Origin: Deroplatys truncata
Taxonomy: Eukaryota > Arthropoda > Insecta > Mantodea > Mantidae
Direction: 5' to 3'
Length of the DNA stretch: 64,000 bases
Assembly: GCA_030765065.1 (NCBI GenBank)
Contig: CM060978.1
Coordinates: forward strand, 219,065,498-219,129,497
Each line of letters opens with the position of its first letter. Position 1 is the stretch's first letter. Positions 45,464 through 56,115 of the stretch are shown here, one piece after another. The translations under genes and the position numbers were made by a program. The notes below the pieces were generated by a model. The model was not told the origin of the DNA and did no database searches. It saw only the letters and a program-made list of their open reading frames with translations.

Positions 45464-46637
45464 GTGTTGTGTATGTGTGTGTCTGTGTGTGTGTTTTGAA
45501 CTGTCTCGGGGTGTGTATGTCTGTGTGTATGTCTGTGCGTGTCTGTGTGTGTCTGTGTGTGTATATGTCTGTGTGTATGTCTGTGTATGTCTTTGTGTGT
45601 CTTTGTGTGTATGTCTGATTTGTGTGTGTGTCTGAGTGTGTATATCTGTGCGTGTCTGTGTGTGTGTCTGTGTGTGTCTGTGTGTGTATATGTCTGTGTG
45701 TGTATTTCTGTGTGTGTATGTCTGTGTGTGTGTCTGTGTGTGTGTCTGTGTGTGTCTGTGTGTGTGTGAGTCTGTGTGTGTATGTTTGTGTGTGTGTTTC
45801 TGTGTGTGTATGTCTGTGTGTGTGTCTGTGTGTGTGTTTTGAACTGTCTCGGGGTGTGTATGTCTATGTGTGACATACACACATACAGACATATACACAC
45901 AGACACACACAGACACGCACAGACATACACAAAAACATACACATACAGACATACACACAGACATACACACCCCGAGACAGTTCAAAACACACACACAGAC
46001 ACACACAGACATACACACACAGATACACACAGACTCACACACAGGCATACACACACACCCAGACACACACAGACTCAAACACACACAGACACACACGGAC
46101 ATACACACACAGACATACACACACAGACATATACACACAGACACACACAGACACACACAGACATGCCCAGATATACACACACAGACACACACACAAAACA
46201 GACGTATACACATACAGACATATACACACAGACACACACAGACACGCACAGACATACACACAGACATACACACATAGACATAGACACCCCGAGACAGTTC
46301 AAAACACACACACAGACACACACACAGACATACACACACAGAAACACACACACAAACATACACACACAGACTCACACACACACAGACACACACACAGACA
46401 CACACACAGACATACACACACAGAAATACACACACAGACATATACACACACAGACACACACACAGAAACGCACAGATATACACACTCAGACACACACACA
46501 AATCAGACATACACACAGACATATACACACACAGACACAAACAGACACGCACAGACATACACACAGACATACGCACAGACATACACACCCCGAGACAGTT
46601 CAAAACACACACACACAGACACACACATACACAACAC
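45464..46637. repeat. GT/CA microsatellite core of the palindrome
   Basis: GT/CTGT-type repeats to 45872, then CA/CAGA-type from 45873, so the strand bias flips at one point. Islands of CCCCGAGACAGTTCAAAAC occur at about 45970, 46287 and 46590, and inverted at about 45493 and 45837, dividing the core into ~310-345-bp blocks: two on the left, three on the right. Long open frames here (455 codons minus, 309 plus) are low-complexity CVCV/HTHT runs, not genes. Confidence 0.9.
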
Positions 46638-46794
46638 ATTCGAGCACCTCTCCAAACACACGAACATGTTCGAACACCTACGGAAACGCCCGAATACCTG
46701 TGTAACGTATTGAGATATAAGAGTTTAGACACTTAATCATCGTTTTATTATTAAAATTCAGTATATAATTGATCTAAAAGGTTCGTGCTCCCTC

Positions 46795-46802
46795 TATAAA
46801 TA
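46795..46802 (+). promoter_or_regulatory. TATA box, right polymerase copy
   Basis: TATAAATA followed 20-40 bases later by CACTGGACTTCATTG. The ATG is at 46959. Confidence 0.6.
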
Positions 46803-46958
46803 GGGTGACCGCTGACACTGGACTTCATTGCGCTAATTAGTCTTGCGGTGTTAACATCGTGTTCTCTCCAAGAATAATCAGCTTTATAAAGTGTTATCAA
46901 GGTGAGGAGGTCTACATTTCGCTTGAAGAAGGATTAATACGTTATTGCATCAAGAATA

Positions 46959-48227
46959 ATGATGAATAACTCAGCGTATAAGGATATTATTCCAAGCGCT
47001 ACTGGATACGCTTGTAGTAAATGTAGAAAGGAATTCCTCCGAAGTTATGACAAGAGAAGACATCAGATGACCTGTAGGAGACTCTTCAAATGTAAACATT
47101 GTAATGTAACCTTTAATGATGGTTATAAGGGACAGCGGCACGAAGACGTATGTGAAATAAGCAGTCCTCAGAAGAAAAGCAGATTGGAGCCTACCAAACA
47201 TCACATATTATCCACAATGGAGGACTGTGACATGAAAGAATACGAGACAGCGTTCGAAGGACGATTGAAATCGTATTTTATACGATGCGATTCATCTAAG
47301 GACCTGAATATGTACCTGCATGAGGCTAAACAACGAATAATCCAGGCAGTGCATAAAGAGCTTGGTATTCACAAGAGTGTGAAAATTAATCTGCTGGTTG
47401 AATGCCGATTTGTAAACAGTATCGGAGAAACCTGTGACAAAACATTTAAAACACGGAATCAAGCTGCTTTCTTAGAAACGGATCTGGACTCTATGCTGGA
47501 AACGAAAATGAAGAAGTTGGTTACTGAAATGGAGGAGTCACAACTAAAGGGAAGCAACTGGGCTCTGCTTGCTGTGGAAGGGGTGCGCCTTGGTATTAAC
47601 AAGTACAACCCCTTACGAGGCAGTAGCTGCATACCCCTACCTCCATCTGTTGGAGCTAAAGAAGCTTGCATTAACGTCCAAAACTATAAGAATGAGCAAT
47701 GTTTTATATATTCTGTATTGGCCAAATTCGTCAGCACCAAGCCTCAACGCGTCAGTAAATACAAACAGCTTCAAGATAAGTACGACTTCAGCTGCGTTTC
47801 CTATCCTACTCCACTTTCTCAAATACCTAAATTTGAGAAGCTTAATAGGATGTCTATCAACGTTTTCGGGCTGGATGAGAAACATGAAGTGTATCCAATA
47901 AAGGTTGCTGACACTGAGCTACCTGACCACCGTGACCTCCTACTATTGAGTGACAGTAGTGGAAAACATCACTATGTATATATCAAGAATTTTGAGAAGC
48001 TCGTTCGACGTCAGAAAACTAAGCATGATGGAGTGATATATACCTGCAAGCGGTGCTTTACTCACTTTGACAATCAGTATGGACGAAGTGGATTGGAAAA
48101 GCTGCAAGAACATGCATCCATCTGTAATCAGCATGGTGTTGCAAGGGTAGTTATGCCTACAAAGGAGAAATCAATTGTACAGTTTAAAAATTTTGAAACT
48201 ACCTTACGTCATCTACGCAGACTTTGA
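46959..48227 (+). CDS. DNA polymerase B, N-terminal zinc-finger region (right copy)
   Basis: 422 codons, matching the left copy except for a few substitutions (for example Arg to Gly, Asp to Asn and His to Pro in the middle third). Same three zinc-finger-like motifs and the same end. The frame closes at 48227 because of the shared 1-base shift near 48195-48198. The equal length of the two copies, with only missense changes, suggests a recent origin or gene conversion. Confidence 0.8.
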   Translation: MMNNSAYKDIIPSATGYACSKCRKEFLRSYDKRRHQMTCRRLFKCKHCNVTFNDGYKGQRHEDVCEISSPQKKSRLEPTKHHILSTMEDCDMKEYETAFEGRLKSYFIRCDSSKDLNMYLHEAKQRIIQAVHKELGIHKSVKINLLVECRFVNSIGETCDKTFKTRNQAAFLETDLDSMLETKMKKLVTEMEESQLKGSNWALLAVEGVRLGINKYNPLRGSSCIPLPPSVGAKEACINVQNYKNEQCFIYSVLAKFVSTKPQRVSKYKQLQDKYDFSCVSYPTPLSQIPKFEKLNRMSINVFGLDEKHEVYPIKVADTELPDHRDLLLLSDSSGKHHYVYIKNFEKLVRRQKTKHDGVIYTCKRCFTHFDNQYGRSGLEKLQEHASICNQHGVARVVMPTKEKSIVQFKNFETTLRHLRRL

Positions 48228-49539
48228 AAGCCTTCTCACTCCATGTCATACGTGTATTCCCAGTCCTGAAACTTCCTATACAACCCCTTATCAAGAGCAC
48301 ACAGCAATGAGCTTCTGTGTTTACGTTAAACCATCAACCAGCGTTGAACATCTGGAAACTGGTCTTCCTAAGCATCCCTATGTACATCGTGGTGTTGATG
48401 CTGCTCAGAAGTTTATGGAATACCTGTCATTCCTTGCAAAGGAGATTAATAATATATACAAATCTGTCATGCCCCTGAAACTTACAGATCAACAGCAGAT
48501 GGATTTCAATGCCTCTACAGTATGCTACTTGTGTGGAAAAACCTTTACAGAAGTGAACTACAAAGTACGCGATCATGATCACATCAGTGGTGAATACCGA
48601 GGAAGTCTTCATAATGAATGCAATTTAGCCTGTAAAACGCCTAAATATATCCCTGTCTTCATACATAACCTTAGTGGATATGACTCTCATTTCATTGTTA
48701 AGGAGTTGGGATGTACAAGTGAACGTGTGGAGGTAATTCCTAACTCTGAAGAAAGCTATATCTCATTCTCTAAGTATGTCGGAGATATAAAGCTCCGGTT
48801 TGTGGATAGCTTTCGGTTCCTTAGTACAAGCTTGGATAAGCTGGTAAAAAATCTAATCTCATATCCTGAAACATTGAAGTACTTCGGAGAAGACAAGTTG
48901 AAGTTGATGGCACGTAAGGGTGTATTTCCCTATGATTACGTCACATCATGGGATGTCTTGAACGAGATCTGCCTGCCTCCTAAGAATTGCTTCTACAACA
49001 AACTGAATGAAGAAGAAATTAGTGATGCTGACTACGAACATGCTAGAAATGTATGGAGACTGTTCAATGTGAGAAACCTGGGTGAATACAGTGACCTCTA
49101 CTTAACCTCGGATGTTCTTCTTCTAGCTGATGTCTTTGAGACATTTAGAGAACAAACTCTCAAAACGCACAAAGTTGATCCAGCACATTATTTCACCTCT
49201 CCAGGACTTACATGGGACGCCATGTTACTGTATACTGGAATCGAACTGGAACTGTTGCAAGATTATGACCAACTACTCATGGTAGAATCCGGCATAAGAG
49301 GAGGTTTATGCCAAGTTTCACATCGGTATGCAGAGGCTAATAACACTTACATGGATAAGTTCGATCCGTCGAGACCAACCCAATTCAGCACATACGAGGA
49401 CGCCAACAACCAATATGGGTGGGCAATGTGTCACGCCCTTCCTTTTGGTGGATTTCAGTGGGTTTCACCTGAAGAAATAAACTTGCAAAGACTAGAAGGA
49501 GATGATCCTCATGGATACATATTAGAAGTTGACATCTAG
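48175..49539 (+). CDS. DNA polymerase B, exonuclease plus motif A segment (right copy)
   Basis: 454 codons: exonuclease I YADFES (14-19), zinc/HNH-like block, HNLSGYDSHFI, YLTSDVLLLADVF, and polymerase motif A DANNQYGWAM (about 409-418), the first catalytic Asp of the palm. It ends at TAG 49537-49539, where the left arm has GAG. It extends 52 codons beyond the left counterpart. The overlap with the upstream frame is 53 bp; the Met at the start is an artefact of frame opening, and natural translation would need the upstream frame. Confidence 0.85.
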   Translation: MYSLKILKLPYVIYADFESLLTPCHTCIPSPETSYTTPYQEHTAMSFCVYVKPSTSVEHLETGLPKHPYVHRGVDAAQKFMEYLSFLAKEINNIYKSVMPLKLTDQQQMDFNASTVCYLCGKTFTEVNYKVRDHDHISGEYRGSLHNECNLACKTPKYIPVFIHNLSGYDSHFIVKELGCTSERVEVIPNSEESYISFSKYVGDIKLRFVDSFRFLSTSLDKLVKNLISYPETLKYFGEDKLKLMARKGVFPYDYVTSWDVLNEICLPPKNCFYNKLNEEEISDADYEHARNVWRLFNVRNLGEYSDLYLTSDVLLLADVFETFREQTLKTHKVDPAHYFTSPGLTWDAMLLYTGIELELLQDYDQLLMVESGIRGGLCQVSHRYAEANNTYMDKFDPSRPTQFSTYEDANNQYGWAMCHALPFGGFQWVSPEEINLQRLEGDDPHGYILEVDI

Positions 49540-49721
49540 TATCCTGCTGAACTCCATGATTTGCATAATGATTTACCATTCCTGCCTGAGTGTCTGAAAC
49601 CAAAGGACTCGACTACAAAGAAGTTAATTCCTCACCTTGGATCACGAAAGAAGTATGTAGTGCATTACATGACTTTGAAGCAAGCTCTTAGTCATGGACT
49701 ACGACTAATAAAATTCATCGT
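49540..49721 (+). pseudogene. DNA polymerase B, short segment between stop and frameshift (right copy)
   Basis: Same frame as the preceding segment after the TAG. It encodes the HNDLPFLPECLKPKD...HYMTLKQAL region between motifs A and B. It is broken by a 1-bp deletion around 49709-49714 relative to the left arm. Confidence 0.75.
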
Positions 49722-50390
49722 GTGCTACAATTCCGACAGTCACAGTGGTTAAAACCGTATGTGGAATTTAACAACAGACTACGACAAAAGGCTGCAAATG
49801 ATTTTGAGAAGGATCTCTACAAACTGTTCAACAATGCTATGTTTGGAAAAACAATGGAGAACCTTCGTAATCGTGTGGATATACGGTTGGTGACAAACGA
49901 GAAGACACTGGAAAAGTTAATTGCAAAGCCTACGTTTATCGATCGAACAACATATGCCACCAATCTAGCTGCTGTGCATATGGCCTCCCGACAGATCGTG
50001 TTCAACAAGCCTATATACATTGGAATGTGTGTGTTGGACATCTCCAAGACATTAATGTACCACTATCATTATGATGTGTTGTTACCGCATTATGGAGTTG
50101 AAAACCTGAAGCTGATGTATATGGACACTGATTCATTCATCCATCAAGTTACAACTGAAGATGTGTACAAGGACAAGCTACGTTTTCTTGAGCATCTGGA
50201 TACGGCTGATTATCCTGCAAACCATATATGCTATTCAGCTCTAAACAAGAAAGTGCTTGGAAAATTTAAAGATGAGGCTAATGGTAAAATCATCCAACGC
50301 TTTGTCGGACTGCGACCTAAGATGTATGCGCTAGATATCCACGGCTCAATGATAAAAAAGATTAAAGGTAATAAAACGTGGCTCTATTAA
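49722..50390 (+). CDS. DNA polymerase B, palm segment with motif C (right copy)
   Basis: 222 codons with NNAMFGKTMEN and LMYMDTDSF (catalytic Asp pair present). The frame is lost at a 1-bp insertion near 50369-50372. The C-terminal YDDKRVV..GITTYAYGHY block follows in the next frame to 50604, with an extra TGA at about 50471. This copy thus carries a nonsense codon, a deletion, an insertion and a second stop that the left copy lacks, while the left has two stops of its own. Confidence 0.85.
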   Translation: MLQFRQSQWLKPYVEFNNRLRQKAANDFEKDLYKLFNNAMFGKTMENLRNRVDIRLVTNEKTLEKLIAKPTFIDRTTYATNLAAVHMASRQIVFNKPIYIGMCVLDISKTLMYHYHYDVLLPHYGVENLKLMYMDTDSFIHQVTTEDVYKDKLRFLEHLDTADYPANHICYSALNKKVLGKFKDEANGKIIQRFVGLRPKMYALDIHGSMIKKIKGNKTWLY

Positions 50391-50604
50391 GCAGCACATC
50401 ACATTCGACAGCTATACAGACTGTCTTAAATCCAGAGAAATAATAAGGACGCCCATGAATCTGATCCTGTGACGAAAGCATACTGTTACCACAGTGCAAG
50501 TGAATCAAATTGCATTGACTCCATACGACGACAAAAGAGTTGTTGCTGAGGATGGAATAACGACATATGCATATGGCCATTACAGCATTACAAGCAGTGC
50601 TTAA
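50391..50604 (+). pseudogene. DNA polymerase B, C-terminal tail (right copy)
   Basis: In-frame remains of KQHITFDSYTDCLKSREI, a TGA, then VNQIALTPYDDKRVV..AYGHYSI. The stop is at the position mirrored in the left arm. Confidence 0.75.
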
Positions 50605-50703
50605 GAGAATGTAATCCTAAGATGATGATTTTCTCGTGAGTCTACAACTTTAAAAAGTGGAAGTTTATCCCTGTGCTGTGTATACATCTAGCAGACACCT
50701 AAG

Positions 50704-50709
50704 AATAAA
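50704..50709 (+). promoter_or_regulatory. candidate polyadenylation signal, right polymerase copy
   Basis: AATAAA about 100 bp past the stop. Confidence 0.5.
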
Positions 50710-51830
50710 TAAAAAATAAGAATGTGGAAGGGAGGCGGTAACCCTGCCATTAGGAGCAAATCCTAGTGCTAGTCTCAAACCTAGATAAAAGGGGAGAGGC
50801 ACCTGCCCTTACAACCCTTATCTAATAAACCATCAATTAACTGGTAAAGACGATACACCTAGACAACAATTAACCATACAAAAACAGAAAAGCTGAATAG
50901 AACATTAATATCACTAACAGAGCTTAAGGTTGGGTTATAAAAGACATCTCTACATAGTTTCTTACATGTTAGCATTAGAATATTGAGAAGACTTCAAAAG
51001 CAACCGGTATGACAGTAAAAACGTTAGAATTGATTATAGATCATAAGACCTGTGTAATACAAGAGAAAAATTCTATAAACAAGAGAGAATGTCTGAAAAC
51101 CATGTGCCAATAGCATAAAAATAACCGCTACACTTTCTAAAAGGCCCGCCAGAATCTCTAATGGCATAAAAATAGCCACTGCACTTTCCAAACTTCCATA
51201 AAAACAGCCACTACACTTAGCCGAAAGCCAATAAAACAGTCACTACACTTATCCAAAAGCCCCTTCAGGAACTCTTAATGGTCTGTGCCTATGCCGCATC
51301 CATAACCTAAAATACCTTTAAAGAGCCACAAACACTCCTAGCACGAGCTTTGAAAACGTCTTGAAAATTTTCAAAATACCTTAAAAGCATCATAAAACAC
51401 CTCGAAATATTCTGAAGCCTATATAAATACCCTGAATCTAGCTGCTCCAGTTCCCAAAATGCTGCTGAAACATCTAAAATTCCCCTGCCTCATACCAGAA
51501 TGTCCTGAAAGCCTTGTTCATATCAAAAAAATATCTGTACCTGTGCCTAAAATGTCTCTAAATGAACCCTAAAATGCTCCACAATTCCTAGTACACTGGC
51601 TAAAATGCTTACACCAATACCCTAAAACACGTATCTGTATCTATGTCTAAAAATATTTTAAAGCCAGTAAGAGGATGTCAAATGGCTGTTCTACCGCATT
51701 AAAACATCGTCAGCATACCTGCAAAGTTAGATAAACATGTGCCCAAAAAGTTTCTAAGTGTGTTCTAAAATAGTTATATTGTGCTCTAAATACCTCTGAA
51801 ATTCTTACTCTTCCCTTCTGGAAAAACACC
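50710..51830. other. non-coding arm segment (mirror of 40271-41391)
   Basis: Inverse copy with the same CTAAAA-word recurrence. No gene. Confidence 0.6.
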
Positions 51831-52040
51831 CTACATACCTTCAGTCCCTGTCTTCCCTAGCATTTCTCCCCGTATTCCCTATCTCCCTCATATAAACGCA
51901 TACTCCCCCTTCTTCAGTACCTGTCTAGCATTATCATCTGCTCCCTATTTTTCGTATATAATTGTATACTCTACTCGACCTCTGACTAGCCCAGCACTTC
52001 TCCTCGTATTCCCTGCCACTCTCATATAAAGCGCATTCCT
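51831..52040 (-). repeat. ~60-bp minisatellite, right outer end
   Basis: Three to four units, inverse of 40061-40270. It stops abruptly at the mariner junction. Confidence 0.85.
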
Positions 52041-52545
52041 TGAACGGCGCAACCAATGGTCGTTGGGCTTTAGTTCTTGAGTTATCACCATTTTGTAAGC
52101 GTGAAACTTCAAGTCCAGATGCAGAATTCGCCAAGTTGTGGTCGGCGAAAGCCCCAATTCTTGTGCTCGACGAGCAATTGATTTGTTTCCGTTCTCGCGT
52201 ACACTCTCACGAACGGCGCCTAAGTTTTCGTTGGAGCGCTTACGTCGATTACGTACAGGTGTTCTTTGATCGCTGACAGAACCACTTCTTTCAAATTTAT
52301 CGATCAAACGCCGAATCGTTCTCTTGCCGGAACGATTATGCACACCGTAAGCTTCACGCAAGTTTTGGCGAACAGATGATCCATTTTGATAATAAATTTT
52401 CACATTTTCTGTGCGTTGCTGAATGCTGTAACTTTCCATGACTATTTATCAATAACAACTGTAACCACATGAAGAAAAATTACTGCTGAAACTCAATAAC
52501 AACGGCAGCTATCACATGTTAAAGATAGGACACTCTTGTTGAAAG
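52041..52545 (-). pseudogene. mariner-like (DUF4817 type) transposase, N-terminal half plus terminal repeat
   Basis: ATG at 52439. 133 codons carry two helix-turn-helix units (VKIYYQNGSSVRQNLREAYG...RTIRRLIDKFE; ARRAQELGLSPTTTWRIL), then TQELKPNDHWLRRS, where the frame runs into the minisatellite of the palindrome. The open frame continues to 51945 through foreign sequence. The end repeat lies at 52521-52545. The other half is at 39121-39775. One extra glycine-like gap region (REAYG) is shorter than in relatives. No frameshift is seen in this half, unlike the other. Confidence 0.85.
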
Positions 52546-53934
52546 ACCCTTTACAAAGAAAGCATCAGTGGCTAGATTTGACAGATTAACGTGGCGAAGC
52601 GATACTAAAGACTTAATGTCACTCGTGATTCTTAATTCAGAAGGCATTGAGTCTATTACAACACCACCTAAAGTTGTTGCCAATACCCAGGTTTTAAGAG
52701 AAGTACCACCGACAACAATTGTTTACTTTACTTGCATATCTGATGGAAATAATGTTGACACCCAGGCATGTATTTCACATGATTTTTGATGATTTGGTAA
52801 GGAAATAAATGTTAACAAGTTTTCTGATACAGACTGCGCTGTAGAGTGAAGTCGTTCTCGGTGCGATAACTTTGATGCCGCTCCCTGCTTCAAATGTTTA
52901 TTGTTACCTGCCCTGTTGATGAGTTTTCCGATGTCATCTCATAGTTCGTTCTCCGTTGTCTCGTGTGCCAGCTGCTCTAGTGGTATAGCTATGAGTTCTT
53001 CATCTTAGGGTATGCGTGAGTTGTATTTTAAAAGGATAACACCAGTTTAGTTAGCTGGTAAATTATAATGTAGAGTAAAAGGTTTTGTTTTTACTTCTAT
53101 AACAATAATTACAAGAAGCATCAGTTACCGTAAGTCACCGAAATTATACTCCGAAAGATCACTCCTAGTAGCCGCTAAAACTTACTCCCTCAAGCGCGTC
53201 ACTAGACGCTACACTACTTAAAATGACGCTCACATTCGCAAGGATTACCGCACGAGCAAGTCACGAAATTAAGTAAATAAGTGACTCTAATTTAGAAAGA
53301 ACGCCCTTTTCATTAACTTAAACTCCGCCTACCTATCCCTACCCCTACCAAAGGTCCTACTTATGCGGTCCAATCTTAAAACTCTAAGTATGTGTATCTG
53401 ACACTGTTTCTAAGCGGGAATCCCCCTAATGTCAGGATTTCAGTTCCCTTTCTGTTTTACAGAATGCCTGCCTATGTGACTTTGCAAACCCTATCTCTAA
53501 CTGCATTCCAGCAACTTTTATACTAACGTGTTCGCAGTCGGCTGTCACTAATGACTTTGCTTTACATGACTGACCGATTACCTTTTCCTTTCCGGACAAA
53601 TCTTTCAATTCAGGCTTATTACAATATACATTAATTTCGTATATGGAAGTTATTTATTGGAACTGTTTATCTTACTATCATTTCTTTATTTAATTATTTA
53701 TATCTTCCCGTCAATAATTATTCTATCAAGAGAAAAGTTCCTATGGTTTCAGTTCTGATGAAAGTTAATACAAAATGATTAGAAGTGCCAGTTTCGAGAC
53801 ATTTAGTTTGTTTAAAAATACAATAAATAAACTCTGTATAATTAAAATTAATAGGAAAAATAGACTTCTAATTTGTTTAACCAAGATGAAACTAGAGGTA
53901 GATAAACGCACCCATTAACGAACATTTTTTCTGG
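52546..53934. other. unassigned DNA
   Basis: A 73-codon frame at 52568-52789 has no recognised domain. The rest is AT-rich and featureless. Confidence 0.4.
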
Positions 53935-54010
53935 GGTTCAGGGGGCCTGAAATATGTATTTACAGTGAAATCTCTGCATCGAATTTTTGGGTGGAATACA
54001 ATACTTCTAC
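53935..54010 (+). mobile_element. family H repeat, 3' fragment
   Basis: Begins at the T-tract (attttttctggggttcaggggg) and runs through ttgggtggaatacaatactt. Only the last ~80 bp survive. Confidence 0.55.
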
Positions 54011-54514
54011 TTATTGTTAAGTACATAATTGGGAAAACAAAAATTATAAGAGAATTTTGTTTTAACACAGAGGTTATTTTACCTGAAGGGAATCCTTCAC
54101 AAATCTGCGTCTGGAGTACTTAAGAAGTGTTTGACTTATGTATGTCACTTGGTGTTCGTTCAACTTTAGGTTTTTGAGTCACACACATCGCTGTCACCGA
54201 TCCTACTCCGTCCAACCGCGGACGGCAACGTGTCCTTTAGTGCTCGCCAACAATTTATTGAAAGGGAAAGGGGATGGTGCCCTCTCCCCAACGTAAGTGC
54301 CAGGAGCGCCTTCGAGATGTGACCAGAAATCTCTGGATGCACTCTTCCGTGCTTCCCACAAACTTTCTGGAATTCCCCAACAGTTTTGTATACTAGATTA
54401 AAAATGTTCTCGGAGCATAATGTAGATATATGTGATAGTAAAGAATATTATTTTATTACATGTTGGCAATGTTCACGATGTCACTTCCATAGAAGTTTCA
54501 TGACTGTTGTAGCA

Positions 54515-54830
54515 ACCAGTTATCGAGCGAATGGCGTGCGGTAAGTTTGCGACTCGCATTCGGGAGTTCCCGGGTTCGGTCTGCGGCCACCGCCCACTCT
54601 GAGTCAGGTTTTCGCGGTTTCTCCGGGATCTGCAGGCGAATGCTGGAGTGGTTTCTTATCTACCAATATTTCCTTTCCATCATTTCCCTTTCATTCTTTC
54701 CTTCTCATGTTTCAGGTGTGCTTTTAGGTTTCGGGAGTGCGGCGGTGCCGGGAAGATGGCGCGGATGCATGCTCAATGGAAAGACAATAGAGGACTGCTT
54801 GATTAGTGGGTCGTTCACCACCCTCTCTTG
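54515..54830 (+). mobile_element. SINE-like retroposon
   Basis: tRNA-like 5' part (gcgaatggcgtgcggtaag…cccgggttcggtctgc, B-box-like). It then has the TTCGCGGTTTCTCCGGG..TGCAGGCGAATGCTGG block shared with 15230-15280, and a pyrimidine tract ending tttcag at about 54716. The GC-rich 107-codon frame across it is not a gene. Confidence 0.5.
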
Positions 54831-55164
54831 GCGATCCAGCAGTGTGACGGTGAGAGCTTGGAAATGTTAGGGATTTATGCGCTGCTCTGTGGTCTGTCTG
54901 CATACCGCTGTAGCCTCTTGTGGTCCTTCAACTCATTTCTTCCTCCTAGGGGGGTGGTAGCCCCAATATATGGGTGCAGGTAACAGCGCGCGAGGTGTCC
55001 CTCACCACTGAATCACCAACTATGGCAACCAATTTTATTTGTTTGTGCATGCTGATTTATCGTATTTGATAATTGGCTACAGAGCAATACTCAAACACAA
55101 AGTTTTGTGTTTTCTTAAACAAATCTGCTTTAGAAACATTAATGCCACTTGAAGACGCTTATGG
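54831..55164. other. unassigned DNA
   Basis: No gene; possibly the 3' part of the SINE-like insert to about 54970. Confidence 0.35.
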
Positions 55165-55255
55165 TAAGCAGCAATAAATAAACCCCAGGGTCGGGCCTTA
55201 AAATGTGTATTTGTGAAATCTCCAATCCGAATTCGTAAGTGGAATGCAACACTAA
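55165..55255 (+). mobile_element. family H repeat, degenerate 3' fragment
   Basis: ccccagggtcgggccttaaaatgtgtatttgtgaaatctcc…gtggaatgcaacac matches the end of the family. Confidence 0.4.
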
Positions 55256-55936
55256 CAAACTAATGAACAAAGGCTTATCAAAAATAGAAGGGTTTTATTA
55301 CGAACAGAACTTCTTATTGAAATTTTGTGCAGAGAATTACCTCACAGTGATGATGGCCATAAAGACATACCTTTGTGCACTCTTCGTTTGGTTGGTGTTG
55401 GCCAGCAAACCTCTTCAAAATTGTATATGAAGGTTCTCTATAGAATGCAAAAAACAGCATGGAATACAAAATAAGCACAAATGCAAAAGTACTGCTGAAC
55501 ATTCTTCTTATCACACTCCACTGATGAAAAATCAAATTCTATCTGAATTAGATTAATTTTTAATTCCTTGTACGGGATTCATGTAGCCAGCTGACTCTCA
55601 GGAATGCTAAAGCATAGAATGATATACAGGAGAAAAGAACTGGTTATGAAAATGGGATGCATTCTCATTATGATTTTCAATTTAAGTCCTGGATTATCAG
55701 AGAAAGTTCTTAATTGTGTGACTTGTTATATTCTTAGGATATAACTATTACCTAAAGAAAAGGACGTAGAAGCTGGATATATTAGTTGTTTTATATGCAA
55801 TAATTATACATTCTATGTCCTTGCCTTGAAAGGATAAGTTTAATAGGCTGTGTGCTTGTGCGCACTTCATCAATCACCTTTTGACCACCATCAAGATTTT
55901 CACTTAGAAAGTTGGAGTAACATTTTTTAAATTATT
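55256..55936. other. unassigned DNA
   Basis: No gene or repeat recognised. Confidence 0.35.
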
Positions 55937-56078
55937 ACTTTCTCTACTACGTAGAGTAAGTAAGGGAAGTATTGTATTCCACCCAAAAAATTGGATTCCG
56001 AGATTTCACCGGAAATACATGTTTTGAGACCCCCTGAATCCAAAGAAGCATTTTTGGAAACATGTCCGTGTGCGTGTC

Positions 56079-56115
<37 letters not shown>

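Larger units (their letters stand above)
39776..52040. mobile_element. fold-back palindrome carrying two DNA polymerase B copies
   Basis: Positions i and 92,101-i are complementary from 40061/52040 inward to 45463/46638: two 5,403-bp arms with very few substitutions and two compensating 1-bp indels. The left side extends about 285 bp further in minisatellite. The core (45464-46637) is GT/CA microsatellite. Each arm holds one outward-transcribed, broken polymerase gene, 1.1 kb of non-coding DNA and a minisatellite end. No terminal AG...CT repeat and no target duplication are seen. Both outer ends stop inside the minisatellite, so this is a partial, inverted-dimer form of a larger Polinton-like element rather than a complete one. 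Confidence 0.75.

Noticed and set aside
45365-46732. 455-codon minus-strand frame and 309-codon plus-strand frame
   Set aside because: Pure GT/CA microsatellite translation (CVCV, HTHT); no domain, spans the palindrome core.
39776-52040. Palindrome as a sequencing or assembly echo
   Set aside because: Arms differ by arm-specific stops and indels, the core is asymmetric, and the flanks are two different halves of one mariner. An echo would mirror the flanks too. Not fully excluded without reads.
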